From the NCBI GenBank assembly GCA_033807775.1, contig CM066313.1, forward strand, positions 58,253,984 through 58,317,983: a stretch of 64,000 bases of DNA. The letters run 5' to 3'. This DNA comes from Saussurea involucrata. Taxonomy: Eukaryota > Streptophyta > Magnoliopsida > Asterales > Asteraceae. Of the stretch, positions 33,115-45,527 are shown piece after piece. How positions within the stretch are numbered: position 1 is the stretch's first letter; each line of letters opens with the position of its first letter. The position numbers and the translations under genes are program-made. Below the pieces are notes generated by a model. The model had not been told where the DNA came from. It worked only from the letters and a program-made list of their open reading frames with translations, and searched no databases.

Positions 33115-36100
33115 GTTATGAAGGGTATCTGGTATCTAGATAGCGGATGCTCTAGACACATGACTGGAAAGAAAAACCTGCTCGCTGAATACAAGGAAGA
33201 GAAGGGTCCCTCTGTGACTTTCGGTGGAAATGGAAAAGGACATACCCGAGGGTATGGTGTACTTTCAAATGGTACAATCTCCTTCAGAAGAGTCGCATAT
33301 GTTGAAGGGCTGAAGCATAATCTTTTAAGCATCAGTCAGCTTTGCGACATGGATAACAAAGTGATTTTCACTAAGGAATCCTGCTTTGTCACTGACAAAA
33401 AGGAGAAGATAGCTCTCAGCGGTTATCGTTTGGAAAATGTTTATGTAATAAACATGGACTCAACAACCACTGAGAACTCCTGTTTCTTCTCAAAGGCCTC
33501 ATCTGATGTCAACTGGCTATGGCATAAGAGGCTATCTCATCTAAATTTCAAGACACTGAACACTCTTTCTTCAAAAGAGTTAGTCACTGGTCTACCTCAG
33601 CATTCATATGCCAAAGAGTCTTTATGTTCAGCGTGTGAAAAAGGGAAGCATACCAAAGTAAGCTTTAAATCAAAGCAAGTCTCCTCAGTGTCATCTCCTC
33701 TACAACTACTCCATATAGATTTGTTTGGCCCTGTTAACAAACAATCCATCGCTGGAAAGAAATATACGCTGGTCATAGTTGATGAATTCTCTCTCTTTAC
33801 ATGGGTAATGTTTCTCCGTTCTAAGAGTGACACCGCTGAAGAACTCATCACCTTTGTTCGGAAGATGGAAACCCTGAACAATCTGACCGTTCGCTCAATA
33901 AGGAGTGATCTTGGGACTGAATTCAAAAACAGTTCTCTTGATTCCTTCATTGAGAATAAGGGTATTTCTCACAACTTCTCTCCAGTGAGAAAACCACAAC
34001 AAAATGGAGTCGCTGAAAGAAGAAATAGAACAATTATTGAAGTTGCACGTTCAATGCTCAGCGATTCTCACCTGCCTACTCAGTTTTGGGCAGAAGCTGT
34101 CAACACTGCTTGTTTTACGCAAAACATGTCGCTGATAGTTAAAAGATTCAATAAGACAGCCTATGAACTCTTTCATGGGAGAAAGCCTTCAATTAGCTTT
34201 CTTCACATCTTTGGATGTCAGTGTTTCATACTGAACAACAGAGATGCCCTTGGAAAGTTTGATCCTAAGGCTGATGATGGAATCTTTCTTGGATAATCCT
34301 CAGTTTCCAAAGCCTTCAGAGTCTTCAATCGGAGAAGACAAACTGTAGAAGAAACTATTCATGTCACGTCTGACGAATCCCGTTCAGCGAACTCTAAACC
34401 GTCCGCTGATACTGAAGAACTGAATCAATGGATGTTTTCTCATCTTGGTGATTCAGAAGATGTTCCCACACCTCATGCTCACACAGTAGAAGATGATAGT
34501 CCTCCTATCATCCCAAACATGCAGAATAGTGAAGCTGAAACATCATGGGTCTCAGCTGTTCCTATAAACCCTATACCTGCCGCTGAACCAAATGTCTCAG
34601 ACATTCCATCTATTTCTCAGCAATCAGTGAATGAAATGACAAATGCAAGTATTCCTCTCTTAGCTGAAACTCCAGAAGCAGCTGAAGCCTCATCTTCAGC
34701 TCCTCCAGTTCAAGATGAGTCAGCGACTTATGCTCCGGCTCAGCGATGGACTGTAAATCACCCAATTGATCAAATTCTTGGTGATCCAAACGCTGGTGTT
34801 CAGACTCGACGAAGGGCAGGTAATATTTGTTTATTTGTTAACTTTATTTCTCTAACTGAACCAAAGAAAATAGATGATGCCCTCAAAGATCCAAACTGGG
34901 TCAGCGCCATGCAAGAAGAGTTGACTGAATTCGAAAGAAACAAAGTTTGGAAACTTGTTCGGAGACCAACTGATAAAACAGTAATAGGCACTAAATGGGT
35001 CTATCGAAACATGTTGGACGAACATGGTACTGTAACCCGCAACAAAGCTCGTTTTGTTGCTTCGGGATACAGACAAGAGGAAGGTATAGATTATGACGAA
35101 ACATTTGCTCCAGTAGCAAGACTTGAATCTATTCGTCTATTCTTAGCATATGCTGTACACAAAGACTTCAAAGTACATCAGATGGATGTTAAGTCAGCGT
35201 TTCTGAATGGAAAGCTGAATGAAGAAGTTTATGTGGAACAACCTCCAGGATTCTAAGATTCTAAGCGTCCAGATTATGTTTATAAACTGGATAAGGCACT
35301 TTATGGCTTGAAGCAAGCTCCTCGTGCATGGTATGACACTCTTTCTACTTATCTCCATATTGAAAAATTTGAGCGAGGTAAGATTGACAAAACTCTATTT
35401 TTTAGAAAAGTGAAAGGTCATATCATTCTAGTTCAAATATATGTTGATGACATTATATTTGGTTCTACTAACCCTGAGCTTTGTACTCGTTTCGCTGATA
35501 GAATGAAAGATGAGTATAAAATGAGCATGATGGGTGAACTAACATATAGTTCAGCTATGAAAACCCCTATGGCACCACCGCTGACACTTGACAAGGATTC
35601 AAAGGGAATACCTGTTAATATCACGTTGTACCGTGGGATGATCGGCTCTCTCCTGTATCTTACAGCTAGCCGACCCGATACTATGTATGCAACATGTTTG
35701 TGTGCACGATATCAAGCTGAACCTATGCTATCTCATATGAAAGCTGTAAAGTGAACCTTTCGATACCTTAAGGGTACAGCGAACCTAGTTCTTTGGTATC
35801 CCAAAGATTCAGGATTCGATCTAACCGCCTATTCAGATAGTAATTTTGCAGGTTACAAATTGGATAGGAAAAGCACCACAGAAGGATGTCAGCTCCTGGG
35901 TGGAAAGCTGGTAAGTTGGACAAGTAAAAAGCAAAATTCAGTGTCCACTTCCACAGCTGAAGCTGAATATGTAGCTGCTAGAAGTTGTTGTTCTCAAGTC
36001 TTGTGGATGAGAAATCAGCTACTAGACTATGATCTTCAGCTCTCCAAAATTCCAATCTATTGCGACAGCACTAGTGCCATCGCTATAGCAAACAATCCAG

Positions 36101-36291
36101 TGCTACACTCAAAGACGAAACACATAGAAATCAGATATCATTTTATCAGAGATCATGTGATGAATGGTGATATAGAACTTCATTTTATCCCAACTGATTA
36201 TTAGTTAGCTGATTTATTTACCAAACCTCTTGATGAGACAAGATTCAACTTTCTCATCAGCGAGCTTGGAATGTTGAACTTTGAAGGGTAA
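33115..36291 (+). pseudogene. pol: Element B2 pol, four nonsense codons and a 96-bp deletion
   Basis: One frame from MKGIWYLDSGCSRHMTG to the terminal LGMLNFEG. Protease, GAG-pre-integrase, integrase (DLFGPVNKQS, RSDLGTEF), reverse transcriptase with intact YVDD near 35445 and RNase H (STAEAEYVAA) are all recognisable. In-frame stops lie at 34294-34296, 35254-35256, 35752-35754 and 36202-36204. About 32 codons of the RT thumb region between GELTY and SSAMKTP are missing near 35548 compared with B1. Clearly inactive. Confidence 0.93.
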
Positions 36292-37276
36292 AATCTTCAG
36301 CGGTTCACATTGATCAGCGATAGGATAAAATCAACTCAAATAACCTATTCAATCATCTTCTCTCTGAATAAACTTGGTTAAGCTGATATCAAGGTATGTT
36401 TTATCTCTCTGACAATCGCATGAAAATGCAAGATTTCAAAACAAAACGCATCGCTGAATATCTCTTCCTTAACAGCGATATTTTGAAAATTCTTAAAACC
36501 ATCACTGATATTTCTCATTCAGTGCTTCATGTTTGTAAAAGAGTCCCTGGGCTTTCAAAACCTCAGAGACATCCTAAAAGAATATGAAAGGACAGTTGTG
36601 ACGTCATTGCAACAGATAAACCCCGGCACGTTCTTCTTTCTGACACACGTTTGCACGTCTCGTTCAAACTTCCAATCAAATGCAAACACGTGTTCGTGTC
36701 ATGATGAAAATCTTTTCCCGCTCAAGGTCTTCTCTCTCTAATCTCTCTATATATACAAACTCTTGGTTTATATTTTTCTTTTACGCGAACAATCTTCCTC
36801 TGCAAGAAAGAATTCACTGTTGCATTTGTGCTCTTCAAAACTTCAAGAACTGTTCATCATCTTCTTCATCAAACATCAAGGTTAATATGTTCTTATTTTT
36901 CAAATGTGTATAACTTGTTTCCGATCTTCTCATTGTTTTAAAAAGATCAAACAAAAGAACTTCTTAAAAACGAAATCATATCCTTCATGGTTTTATGAAC
37001 ACAACCATTTCATGGTTGTTCTTCAAGTTTAAATGCAAAATCTTAAACTTGTTCTTCATTCGTTTCCAGAATCTAATTCTTCATAGAAAACTGGATAACA
37101 AGAATAAATGGGTTTTACATTTCGTTTCTCAAACATCAAGAAAAACCCTAATCTTCATTAAGACTTTTGTGTCTGAATGAAATGGATAAAATTTGAACCA
37201 TCTTAACGGAAAATCTTTCCACATTAAGATTATTCTTATTTATTAACATCTTTGGTTGAACTAATAATACAGAGAA
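36292..37276 (+). promoter_or_regulatory. B2 pol-aORF spacer with aORF promoter and probable 5'UTR intron
   Basis: Noncoding, about 985 bases. Holds B words just after pol, ACGT-core motifs (ACACGTTTGCACG near 36645, AACACGTGTTCG near 36688), a TATATATA box at 36748-36755, a leader, then a GT...AG interval 36881-37272 (donor AAG/GTTAAT, acceptor ATACAG) four bases before the aORF ATG. The layout is the same as in B1, which supports an internal transcription unit. Confidence 0.55.
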
Positions 37277-40200
37277 ATGGCATCGTCTAACATTCCTACT
37301 ACCGCTGAGAACATCTCCACAGACTCTGTGGAAGTGGAAATTATCAAGGCTCCACGGGTTAAGTTCACTCTGGAACAACTAGATTGGACCAAAATAAACA
37401 ACCTTTCTGCGCTTCTCGAGTTTCCTCCTCGAAAGCAAGTCACACATTTGAAAGATGCTGTGAATTTCCTAAAGAATTGCTGCATTTCAACAGCCCTGAC
37501 CATCTCACCTCCTGCAAGTCAGCTACTACTATCCCAGTTCTGGTACTCTGCCAGACACTCTCAGCTACCATCCGCCAAAGATCCCTCCAAAACAATTGAT
37601 TGTATCCTCAGCGATACTGAGTATGGCACAATAAAGATCACACCTGCCATCATTCGCAAAGCTCTGAACTTTCCCAACGCTACGAAAGAAAAGCCTTTTG
37701 TTTCTTTCCCTGACCATAAGAAACTCGCTGACAGAGAAGCTCTTATTGCATTTTTTTATGCAATGGGCTATGTATGGGAAATGGGCAGAGACAAGAAGCC
37801 CGAGAAGAAGCTGACCCTGCTAAAGAAGTCGAAAATGCCCAGCGAGATGAACTTCATCTTCGCTCTCCTTATCAGCTGCATGACTGCAAAGACCGGCTCC
37901 TCTGACCAAGCCGCTCAACCTCAGCAAGCAATGGGATACGCTCTGCTGAAAGGTCTACACATTGACTGGGCATCTCTTGTCTATGATGACTTGGTGCAAA
38001 GAGTAGACTCTGCTGCTGACAGGCCTGCATGGGTTCCATACCCCTGATTCATCAGCGCCATCTTCCAATATGGCCTGAAGGACAGCTACCCGCAAGAGGG
38101 TGACCTGAAACTCTCTCAGGTTGGCCCTAAGGTACTTGACTTCAAACCAGTTGAAAATGATGTATGTCTTTCTACCCTTTTAACTCTTCTCAACCGTACT
38201 TCTTCTACTTCTGTGGCTCCTTCAGCGACAACACCCATCGCTGATACCCAGGCCACAAAATCCTCTCCTTCTAAGAAAAGGAAACAATCATCTACCCCAC
38301 TTGGTTCTAAAAGGATCAATAAAACCAAGGAGTAACCCCAGCAATCTCATGCTGAAGACTCCTCAGCTCTTTCTGCAGAGCTGAAGGAACGTTCAGTGGT
38401 ACGCTCTGCCACACCTGAACAACCCATCCATTCAATCCCAACTTCAGCATCTCTAAACGCTGAGGTTACAAACTTGGAACCTACCCAACCTCCTTCAGTC
38501 TCTCAAAAGACTGATGAAGTGATTTTCAGCGAATCCAACGCTGAACTCAGAACCCAACCTCCATTCTTATCCTTCGCTCCTCCCTCCACTCATTTGGACT
38601 CTACTCCAATTATCACTGAAGCACCTGTCATTCCTCCAGAAGTTAAAGAAAATACTCTTCAAGGAGTGATGGGCACAGGACCTGCAGAGATGACCATACG
38701 TCAACGCACTTTAGCTGACGATATGGAACTTTACTCAGGAACCCGTGATTTTGATGAATTCACCAATCCCCCTGCAGGTACAAATCAAACCATATACACT
38801 GTATCTAAACCCCAAACTTCTGAGCTTTCCTTTGTTCACAAGTACTTATCTGTTACAGGTCCTAATTTGGGAGACATCAACGCCTCTCTGAAGTCCGTGG
38901 AAACAAAGTTGACAAGTCTCACCACCACTCCTTCCAACAACTCTACAGCTGTAACAAACGCTGGAGAGAATCTTACAAAGCTGACAACGGTGGTGGAGAA
39001 GAAGGCTCCCACAGATGACATAAAGCAAGTTGACAAAACTCTCAGCGAATTCGCCAAGGTGCTCGCTGACATCTACACAGACTACACCTCTCTCAAAAAT
39101 TCAGTTTCATCCATGTCCAGCGAGGTCACACCGCTGAAGACATCGGTTGGAACACTAGAGGGAGATATGTCTGCTATGAAGACAAATGTCAACACTCTGA
39201 CGACTGACTTAAGCTCTGTAAAGACTGACGTTGGTTCGATGAAGACTATGATCGAGCAGCTACTGAACAAAGCGAATGCTCCTGCCCCTGCTCCTACTCC
39301 TGCACCTGAGAGCTTCACCAAATCTGATCGTGATGTTCTTTTGAAGATCAATCCTGCTATATCTGGCCTAGAAGACAGATTAGCAATGATTGAAGGTTGT
39401 ATAGGTATCTCTGGCCAAGAAGACAGAGAACCTACCAAACCTACTGAGTCGACCCATTCCTCCCCCACTCATCATGAGAAAGAGGGGGAGAAGAGCGCTG
39501 AAGATCTCTCCAAGAGCGCTGAAGACCTTTCCCATGATGAATCTATCAGGGGAGAGAAGACTGAAGAAACCACCGCTGGACCTCAGGGAGTTGAAAACCT
39601 CGAGGAAACCGAGAAGCTCGCCTCTGTATCTGAGGGGGAGCAACTCGAAGAAGAAGCTGATAAATCTGAATCCGAAGCAGAAGATGATGAAGTCGTCGAC
39701 ATCCCTGATGATGAACCATCCTCTTCTCCAAAGAATGATGATGATGATGACGAAGAGAACGATGACTTCTTTATCGTCAAACCTGCTCCAAGGATCAAAG
39801 CTCTTAAGGAAATCTCGATAAATGAACCTTCAGGGGAGCAGACAAAGACAAAGCCCTCAGCCTCTTGAGCTGAGAAAGGCAAAGGCAAAAGCGTCGCTGA
39901 AGATGACAATCTGACGATCTTGCTTGAAAAGCCGGTTTGTCAGGTACACTAAACATCTCTCACTCCATCCCTCCTCTATCAGTTCTACTACCCTAGCCTA
40001 TACACCAGAACAAATTTTCTCTCTCTGTTTCTACCCAAGTTCTTCTACCCAAGTTCTTACTTGTAAGATCGCTGTGTTTCAGCTAGTCCTCTCCCCTGTT
40101 TGAGGATATCCCTGAAGGTTCCACAACTGCGACTTCACCAATAATACTAGCTGCTGCTGAAGAAATAATCCCAGTCTTAGATTTGATCTCTGAGACTGAT

Positions 40201-41328
40201 GAACCAGAAGAACAGCTACTCTCGCACAAACACAGACCTTCCTTAGCTCCTCAAAAGCTAAGTGAAGAGGATCAGAAAAGAAGAGAGGAGATAATAAAGC
40301 GATTCGAGGATCAGCGAATCATTCTGAAGCGTGATCAACTTCCTTCAGTTCCTCCAAAATTCAAAATTTCCAAAGCTGAATACAAGGAACACCTCAGAGA
40401 TGAACGTCTCATCGCTGAAAGAAAGGAAGCTGAAGAAAAAGACAGAGAATACGCCATCAAGCTTACTCAATGATCAATAAAAGACCCCAAGCTGAAAAGA
40501 GTTCCCATTGATGTTCAACGTCAACTATGGGATGATGCTCACGAAATCGTTAGAGAAAAGACTAAGGTCTCTGATACGACTTTGGAATGGGCTAAACAAA
40601 TGCTGACCTATCGATCTAGACCATCCAAAATAATCAAGGCAAACATCAGAGGAAGACTGTACGCTGACGTTCCTGTTGTTGAAGTGGATGTCTACAGAGA
40701 TGACAAAACCAAGCAAACCCTCAATGCTGCTACCTTAGAAAAGTTTGGCCTCTCTGAATGGTTAGAAACAAAATTAGCCATTCAGGGATCGCGCTCAAAG
40801 TTCAAAAGCCATGTCGAGAAGATCTTAAACAAACATATCGACCTGCTTTCATCTGCTGTGGATATTCCTCCTACTCTTCCTCAACCAAAGAAAGTATCTG
40901 CTAAGAAAAAGAAAGTCTCTGGTTCAGGTCCTCCTATTCGAAATGAAACGGGTATTGGTTTCTCTCGTGCTGAAGTTCTTAGCCCTGATGCCGATCTCTC
41001 AGCGCTTGACACCTCCCTACCACCTGGAGAAACATTCATTCCTGGCACAGTTGTAAGTGATCCATATGGTATATTCTTTTTAGACTACTATGGAAATCAT
41101 CACTTTCAACGTATCTCTTAGCTCCACATCGCTCCCATCTAACAACTCAGAGATCTCATATACTGGTGTGAAGTCAGACGCGACATCAAAGCTTGACACC
41201 TGAAGCCCTTGATTTTTGAAGCAGCTCTGAAGAAAAAGAATCAAGGAGTAGATGTCCCTGACTGGATGATTCCCACATCAAAGACCCTCGATGAACTTCT
41301 TATTAAGGAAGAACCTTTTGACGGATAG
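37277..41328 (+). pseudogene. Element B2 additional ORF (aORF), intron-containing, broken
   Basis: Starts at ATG 37277 (MASSNIPTTAEN). N-terminal helical domain with SQFWYSARHSQLPSAK and the TAKTGSSDQA signature (37878-37910), basic NLS-like SPSKKRKQSS (38268-38295), a long Ser/Thr/Pro region, a coiled coil (39050-39270), an acidic Asp/Glu run (39650-39775) and, after a likely intron (39944-40086), a C-terminal domain with FEDQRIILKRDQLPSVPPKF, IRNETGIGFSRAEVLS and VPDWMIPTS. Ends at TAG 41326-41328. Stops at 38045-38047, 38333-38335, 39866-39868, 40471-40473, 41119-41121, 41140-41142 and within 41189-41200 show decay. No signal peptide or membrane helix. Unknown function. Confidence 0.78.
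39944..40086 (+). other. Predicted intron in B2 aORF
   Basis: Donor CAG/GTACACTAAA and acceptor TTTCAGCTAG/TCC, 143 bases. Removal joins codon 39941-39943 to 40087 in phase. The translated interval is not protein-like and stops within three codons. B1 conserves both sites in an interval of 140 bases. Confidence 0.62.
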
Positions 41329-41583
41329 GATTGCCTTGTAATTCTTTCTATCCTTATCTGTCTACAACTTCTGTACTTGTAAATTTGTTCGTTGTACTTG
41401 TAGTTTTTCCACTTCCATCTATAATGTTTACAAAGTTTAAAGAAAAATTTCAGCGAACGTACTTTACTCCATCAGTACTGAAAAGATCCCAGAAAACAGT
41501 AAAAGGGACAAATATTTTATGAGTTCTTTTTATCCTTATGTTTTCATTAATTAGCAATTTTCTTTGTTGCTATGTCATAATCA
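41329..41583 (+). other. B2 spacer between aORF and polypurine tract
   Basis: No gene. About 255 A/T-rich bases with one FTCAGCGAA-type B word near 41448. I see no other structure. Confidence 0.6.
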
Positions 41584-41596
41584 AATAGGGGGAGAT
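41584..41596 (+). other. Polypurine tract of element B2
   Basis: AAATAGGGGGAGA immediately before TGTTGATCC of the 3' LTR, the same as the B1 tract. Confidence 0.92.
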
Positions 41597-41621
41597 TGTT
41601 GATCCAAACCCTCAGGGATTT
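41597..41621 (+). repeat. B2 3' LTR, first 25 bases
   Basis: TGTTGATCCAAACCCTCAGG plus GATTT. It is cut by element D and resumes at 55126. GATTT (41617-41621) is the target duplication of D. Confidence 0.95.
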
Positions 41622-42162
41622 TGTTAGATCTGAGTTTTGTCAATAAACCAAGTGTTAAAGATCTGATGAGAAGACTCAGATGTTCTGAACAGAAGAGTCA
41701 GAATTCGGACTACGAAAGCTCAGAAGGATTGCATTGAATGATTGCCAAGTATAGAAGTCTGAGAAGAAGAGTCAGAGTTCTGAGAGGAAGAGCCAGAAGT
41801 TCTGAGAAGCTTTATCAGAAGAATGTTCAGAAGTTCTGAACAACATGTTCAGAACTTATGACTAGATACTTTCCTTAGTGTTTAGTTAACTAATTAGGAC
41901 ACGTGTATTGTTCCTATTAGTCTTTCATCTTTGTACTGTAGCTTTAATATTTCCGTTGCAGTATATATAGTGGTTAGCACTACTTTGCTAACTGATTTTC
42001 CCGAATATATTTGTATTCATCCTTTCTAATCTTTGAGATTCTCTCTCTCTAAGATCTGTAATTTTGTTCATCATTTAATACAATTTGGCTTGATCATACA
42101 ACTTCTCAATTACTGTTTCTTATATTGATATATTGATTGTAAGAGTAATTCCTGGACTTACA
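41622..42162 (+). repeat. 5' LTR of element D
   Basis: TGTTAGATCTGAG...GGACTTACA, 541 bases. Upstream half is packed with TTCTGA/TCAGAA words, including the 15-base palindrome TTCAGAAGTTCTGAA (41826-41840). A GACACGTGTATT G-box (about 41899) and a TATATATA box (41962-41968) form the promoter. No C tract, unlike family B. Confidence 0.97.
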
Positions 42163-42164
42163 AT

Positions 42165-42176
42165 TGGCATCAGAGC
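42165..42176 (+). other. Primer-binding site of element D, one mismatch
   Basis: TGGCATCAGAGC. It differs from the usual TGGTATCAGAGC at one base, two bases after the LTR. Confidence 0.85.
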
Positions 42177-42370
42177 TACTCAACAAACAAATTTGTTCAA
42201 GATCGTGATCGCGAAGGTTTATTGATCAATTTCTTGAAGATTTCTTGATTCGTTCAAAAATCGATTCCGCTGCTAGTTATAATTCTTGAATTCTTGGCAA
42301 TTCTTGAATTAACTGTTATCTTTCGATCAAGAAATTCGAATTTGTCTTTCTGTTGAAAATTCTTACAATC

Positions 42371-45300
42371 ATGTCTTCTAAAGAATATCTCGCTATGGGA
42401 TCTGAAACAAAGCCACCTGTTCTAATTCCTGAAGAGTACCAGCAATGGAAAATTCGAATGATCCAATTCCTAGATAACATAGATGAAAATCTAATGGTTT
42501 CGATTCGAGAAGGCCCTATCGAAGTCTATATCGATGTGGCTGCAACCCCTGAAACAGAAACAACTCCAGAAATTCCTGCAACAAGGGTAAAGAAGAACTA
42601 TTCTTAATACACAGCAGAACAGAAAAATAGGCATGCAATAGACAAAAGAGCTATCACATAGATGACACTTGCAGTTCCGAATGAAGTTCTTAATAGATTT
42701 GGCAGTGGTTCATCCGCCAAGGAAATGTGGGATGAACTGGAAAGACAAATGTTAGGAACTGTCAGATCATTTCAAGCGAAGTTAAATCAAAGCATAAATG
42801 CTTATGAAAGATTTAAGGCAAAAGAATCTGAAAGCTTAACTCAAACGTATAGTAAATTTTGTACTATACTTAATGATTTGAGAAGAAATGGACTGAAAAA
42901 GACAAAGTCAGAAATAAACTACAAATTTCTGAACAGTCTAAACTCTGAATGGTCATCATTTGCTATAAGTCTACAAATGAATAAGGATATGTGTGAAGAA
43001 GATATAAATGATCTATTTTGTGTTCTTAATCAGCATGAGGACTCTGTTAAAATTGTGGTTGAAGAAAAGAAGAATGTTGCAGAACAATTAGCTTTTCTGT
43101 CAAAGTCTATAATTGTAAAAGCACCCAAGAAGGCTGCGTATCTATCTGAGATACCAAATCTGGAGGAGTCTGATAAGGAAGAGGGATCAGAAGAAGATGA
43201 AGATATCAAAATGATTGCTGAAAAGTTGGCCTTGTTGACTAACACTTTCAACAAGAGGTATGGAAAAGGAAAATTTCAGGGCAAGTATAGAAAAGAGCAC
43301 GGAAGTTCAGATTTCAAGAAAAGAGAAGAGAGAGGAGAGAGTAAGTATGAAAAGAAGGAAGAAAGAAGGGAAGAAAATAGAGAAGAGAAGGAAGAAAGAA
43401 AAGAAAAGAATATGTGCTTCAAGTGTGGAAAATCTGGCCACTTTGCAAAGGATTGCAAAGTGAAAATTGTGAAAGATTATGAGTACTATACCAAAAAGGC
43501 TCAGCTGGCAAAGAAAAGAGATGGTGAAGTGGCAATGTTAGCTGAACAAGAAAACTGGTTGTACTACAGTTCAGATGAAGATGACTGTATTCACTTTTCC
43601 CAGATGCAAAGTTATATGGCAAAGATGAAGAATGAGGATGATTCTGACTTTGAAGATGCTGATTCTGAGTCATCTGCTGAGGTACATTCTGCACTTGAAA
43701 TAGACTTAATGACACAGATTGGTGAAATGAAAACTGAATTTGTTAAACTAAGAAAACAAATAAAAGGAGAAAGAAATTTAGTTAACAAATTCAGAATTGA
43801 AAAAGAGGTAATAAAAGAACAATATGAGGAATCTGAGGTTGAGAAACAGAAAATTAAAACTGAAAATTCTGAGTTGTTGAAAAACCTTTCTGAATTAAAA
43901 ATTGAGCTTTCAAAAGTTAAGGATGAAAAGGGTGATTTACAAATAAAGTTTAATATGCTATTTGAGGAAAGAAAGAATTTATACACTAAAATCAAAGAAT
44001 TAGAAGATCTTAACTTGAAAAGTGGTCAGACTCAGCAAACATTAAATCTTCTTACAAGCAATGTAAAAGATACAAGATTTTATAATCCAAAGAAGGGATT
44101 GGGATTGGAAAAAAATGTTGTTTTAAAAAGAGCTCCAGTAAACTTGTATGATTTTGATAAGCTTCATGTTCCTAAACCAAAAATTCCAGAAGTTGTTGAA
44201 GTTTTTATAAGACCTGCAAGTTCTATCACAAGTTCTGATAGCTTACAAAAATCAAGTTCTAAAAACATCAAGGAATCAAGTTCTAAAAACAGAAAAGTCA
44301 GATGTTTCAGAAGAAAAGGTTAAGAAAGAAATTTCAAAACCAAAAGAAGAGAAACCAAAATACAATGATACTAAATTCAAATATGACTCTTTAAATGTCA
44401 GTTACAAAAATAAACAACAAAGTTTTTCACATTCTGACATAGAAAGTATATTTGATACTAGTAAGGTTTCTTATCAGTTTTCTAATTCTGAAGGTCAGAA
44501 ATCTGAGTCTGTTAATCAGAATTCTGATTCAAAGAGTCAGAATTCTGAGTAAACTGAAAATTCTGAAACAAAGTCAGAAAACTTTCTAGAACTTGAAAAG
44601 AGATTTACTCTTGTAAGTCAAGAACTTGAGGACTTAAGGAAAGCTTATGATGAACTTGAAAATGACTTCTGTGATGTGGATTTTAATCTTGAAAATGCTT
44701 TAAAAGAAAAGAGTGTTTTTATTCAGAAAATAACAGAGCTTGAGAAACTGAAAGCTGAATATGATCTGTTCAAGATTAATGCTCTAAAAGAAAATGATAA
44801 ATTCTTTAATGAATCAAGTACATATGAAAAATGTGAATCATCTACTTCTTCTTCTAACAAAAAGGGGTTGAATTTTTCAGAAAAAGAGGAAAGCAAAAGG
44901 AAAGATGGTGTGAAAAGAGTTTCTGAGATGAATGGATTGGTTCCTGCAACTGTACCAAAAGAACATAGTTATTGTGATAAATGTACTTGTACTTTGAAAA
45001 TCAGCAATAAAAATGAAAAGACTTATGGTACAGATCTGTTGTTACTTGCAAAGAAAAATCTTATTTGTGTTCAATGTAAAAGTGATTCTTTTCAATATTC
45101 TCAGAAATGTCCAATCACAATAACATCTGTTTCATTCATAAGAAAAGATATTCAGAATACAGAAAAGAAGAATGTTTCTGTTCCTCAAACTCAGAGAAAA
45201 GAAAAGATAAAAGAAGTGATTCCTCAAACTCAGAGAAAAGAAAAGATAAAAGAAGTGAATCCTCAAACGAAAATCAAAAGAAAGAATGAGAAAGTGATTA

Positions 45301-45527
45301 ATGTGAAAGAAAAGAAAGTTGAAAACACTGCAATGTCCAAATTTACAACTTTCAAGAAGAAAATGAACAAGTTTGTGAACATAAAATGTTCTGACTTAAT
45401 AAAAGTTCAAGGAAAGTGGTGTTTAAAGAAAGATTTTGAATGGAAAGTCAAAGGCACTTTTGTTAAATCTAATGACAAAGCTAACAAAGATGGACCCATT
45501 CCAAAATGGGTACCTAAAACTAACTGA
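42371..45527 (+). pseudogene. gag: Element D gag, lightly damaged
   Basis: About 1,050 codons from ATG 42371 (MSSKEYLAMGSETKPPV). Gag core with EEYQQWKIRMIQFLDNIDEN and KEMWDELERQMLG, a Lys/Glu/Arg-rich stretch before the knuckle CFKCGKSGHFAKDC (43415-43456), then a long coiled-coil region, a 39-base tandem repeat (45181-45258, QTQRKEKIKEV) and the tail PKWVPKTN. Lesions are TAA 42605-42607, TAG 42659-42661, a frameshift near 44290-44300 and TAA 44550-44552. The natural stop TGA 45525-45527 overlaps ACTAACTGATTG, a branch-point-like motif. Confidence 0.88.
45181..45258 (+). repeat. 39-base tandem repeat in D gag
   Basis: Two near-identical 39-base units (13 codons, PQTQRKEKIKEV-type) with the start of a third. 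The frame is kept, so this is a coding minisatellite near the basic C-terminal end of gag. Confidence 0.85.

Noticed and set aside
37277..41328. Envelope gene
   Set aside because: Position fits the env-like gene of Sireviruses, but no signal peptide, transmembrane helix, furin-like site or Cys pattern is visible, while basic nuclear signals are.
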